Below, piece after piece: positions 35,258-36,255 of a stretch of 36,255 nucleotides of DNA; within the stretch, counting starts at the first letter, position 1; the number at the start of each line of letters is the position of its first letter. The stretch lies in NCBI GenBank assembly GCA_019634125.1, contig JAHQVX010000144.1:1-36255 (forward strand). Direction: 5' to 3'. The notes beneath the pieces are model-generated. The model searched no databases. It saw nothing but the letters and a program-made list of their open reading frames with translations, and was not told where the DNA came from. This DNA is from Saprospiraceae bacterium. GTDB lineage: Bacteria; Bacteroidota; Bacteroidia; Chitinophagales; JAHQVX01. The translations under genes and the position numbers were made by a program.

Positions 35258-36255
35258 ATGAGCTTATTTAAGAAACTATTCAAAAAAGCTTCTACAGACG
35301 ATACGAGTGGTGGCTTCATTTCGCTTACAATAAATCATATTCGTCGCGAAACCGCCAAGGCGGTTTCGCTGCAGTTCGATAAACCCACAGGTTGGGATTT
35401 CTTACCCGGTCAATACCTCACCTTTGAAGCTACGATTGATGGCTCAGTGGAACGCCGTGCCTATTCATTGAGTTCTCTGCCGTCGGATGACTTCCTTCAG
35501 GTGACGGTGAAAGAGACTCCTACTGGCTTCTTCAGTAAATATGTGAACCAAACGCTACAAGAAGGCGACAGTATATTGGTAATGCCCCCTACGGGCAAAT
35601 TCACCCACAATGTCGACCCATCGGCCCACAACGCCTACGTAGCCGCTGCCGGAGGCAGCGGCATCACGCCCATCTTCTCCATCTTGAAAAGTGTACTCGA
35701 ACAGGAAGCCAACAGCACTTTCACATTAATCTATGGAAACCGCACGCAGGAAGACATCATTTTCGCTGCAGCCATCCAGGACCTCCAAGCCAAACATGGA
35801 GCGCGCTTCAAAGTGCTACACGTTTTATCGGACGAAGAACGAAGCGACTTCACAGAATACTTCGGTTTTGTAACGATGGATATGATTAAAGAAATGGCGG
35901 AACGCCATTTCTCTATTGCCGAAACACATAGTTTCTTCCTATGTGGTCCGGGCCCGATGATCGACACGGTGAAAGGCAGCCTTAAAACACTGGGTGCCAG
36001 CGCCGACCAGATCAAAACGGAGCTGTTTACAGCTCCGTTAAACAACGATGCGAAACCTAAAAAAGAAGCAGACACAATCACTACAGATGCCCAAGTGAAA
36101 ATTACTTATGGCAAGGAATCGACCACTGTATATTATACCGACAAAAAGAAAACCGTACTAGACATGGCCCTCGATAACGGCATTAAAGTCCCATTTTCCT
36201 GCCTAAATGGCGTTTGTTCTACCTGTAGTGCTAAACTCGTTAATGGAACAGTGGC
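35258..36255 (+). CDS. PaaE-like flavin/[2Fe-2S] NAD(P)H oxidoreductase (3' end outside window)
   Basis: The first 332 codons of a three-domain ferredoxin reductase. Residues of about 18-115 form the FAD domain (PGQYLTFEA, then RRAYSLSS, the flavin-binding R-x-Y-S). About 115-250 form the NAD(P)H domain (AAAGGSGITPIFSIL, then FFLCGPGPMIDTV). After a Lys-rich linker a plant-type [2Fe-2S] domain starts, with three ligands visible in CLNGVCSTCSA; the fourth lies beyond the edge. PaaE passes electrons from NADPH to phenylacetyl-CoA epoxygenase, but no paaABCD genes are seen, so the real partner is unknown. The gene points away from rpsL. Its coding sequence has four perfect hairpins. Confidence 0.9.
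   Translation, partial: MSLFKKLFKKASTDDTSGGFISLTINHIRRETAKAVSLQFDKPTGWDFLPGQYLTFEATIDGSVERRAYSLSSLPSDDFLQVTVKETPTGFFSKYVNQTLQEGDSILVMPPTGKFTHNVDPSAHNAYVAAAGGSGITPIFSILKSVLEQEANSTFTLIYGNRTQEDIIFAAAIQDLQAKHGARFKVLHVLSDEERSDFTEYFGFVTMDMIKEMAERHFSIAETHSFFLCGPGPMIDTVKGSLKTLGASADQIKTELFTAPLNNDAKPKKEADTITTDAQVKITYGKESTTVYYTDKKKTVLDMALDNGIKVPFSCLNGVCSTCSAKLVNGTV
35346..35369. repeat. Perfect inverted repeat 1 in the reductase gene (11-bp arms, AA centre)
   Basis: GCGAAACCGCC, then AA, then GGCGGTTTCGC, starting about 88 nt after the start codon. It could form a stable hairpin in the early mRNA. No T-run follows. Confidence 0.85.
35642..35662. repeat. Perfect inverted repeat 2 in the reductase gene (9-bp arms, GGA centre)
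   Basis: GCCGCTGCC, then GGA, then GGCAGCGGC. It covers the codons of the conserved AAAGGSG nucleotide-binding motif. The arms are identical to those of the repeat in eno at 16977-16996. Confidence 0.85.
35890..35912. repeat. Perfect inverted repeat 3 in the reductase gene (10-bp arms, GAA centre)
   Basis: AGAAATGGCG, then GAA, then CGCCATTTCT, in codons for a weakly conserved helix (KEMAERHFS). No T-run follows. Confidence 0.85.
36016..36039. repeat. Perfect inverted repeat 4 in the reductase gene (11-bp arms, TT centre)
   Basis: AACGGAGCTGT, then TT, then ACAGCTCCGTT, in codons for KTELFTAPL just before the linker to the iron-sulfur domain. Confidence 0.85.

Noticed and set aside
35731-36081. 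A 116-codon open frame on the minus strand
   Set aside because: It is entirely antisense to the reductase, whose frame has clear conserved motifs throughout.

Overview
The window reads as a Bacteroidota chromosome, most likely order Flavobacteriales (the order is an inference). The evidence is protein family content: alternative complex III joined to an aa3 oxidase, a zinc-free L36 with one Cys, an L17 with a long Ala/Glu tail, and a CtaC with an extra N-terminal helix. Candidate promoters also carry the TAnnTTTG -7 element of this phylum, and gene starts lack Shine-Dalgarno sequences. There are no rRNA or tRNA genes, no insertion sequence, no phage genes and no CRISPR array. This is core genome, almost fully coding, with every intergenic space shorter than 300 bp.

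Region 1 (1-14121, all minus strand) is one respiratory operon. Read in its own direction it encodes ActA-ActB-ActC-ActD-ActE-ActF (alternative complex III, a quinol:cytochrome c/oxidase oxidoreductase), then CtaC and CtaD (oxidase subunits II and I), CyoE (haem O synthase), two COX3-type subunits, a small subunit IV, and the start of an SCO copper chaperone cut by the window edge. Together these move electrons from menaquinol to oxygen. ActA carries an extra N-terminal monohaem domain, while CtaC has no cytochrome c domain, so the ActA domain may be the tethered electron carrier between the two complexes.

Region 2 (14122-17425) holds an orphan lipoprotein gene on the plus strand, a DivIC/FtsB division gene, enolase, and three strong intrinsic terminators. 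Two of these have nearly the same hairpin.

Region 3 (17426-34964, minus strand) is an unbroken str-S10-spc-alpha supercluster: rpsL, rpsG, fusA, the S10 genes, the spc genes including secY, map, infA and rpmJ, and the alpha genes through rpoA and rplQ. Gaps are 0-26 bp, many genes overlap by 1 nt (TAATG), and it ends in a terminator. A well-formed promoter lies about 170 nt upstream of rpsL, and a terminator hairpin sits between promoter and gene. This is the best candidate regulatory system here: transcription attenuation of the whole ribosomal protein cluster.

Region 4 (34965-36255) is a divergent promoter region followed by a PaaE-like flavin/[2Fe-2S] reductase, cut by the window edge. 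Its coding sequence contains four perfect inverted repeats (9-11 bp arms, 2-3 nt spacers), far more than chance predicts. Similar perfect palindromes occur in eno, map, rplQ, ctaD and ctaC. I cannot assign them a function, but they are the most unexpected sequence signal in the window.
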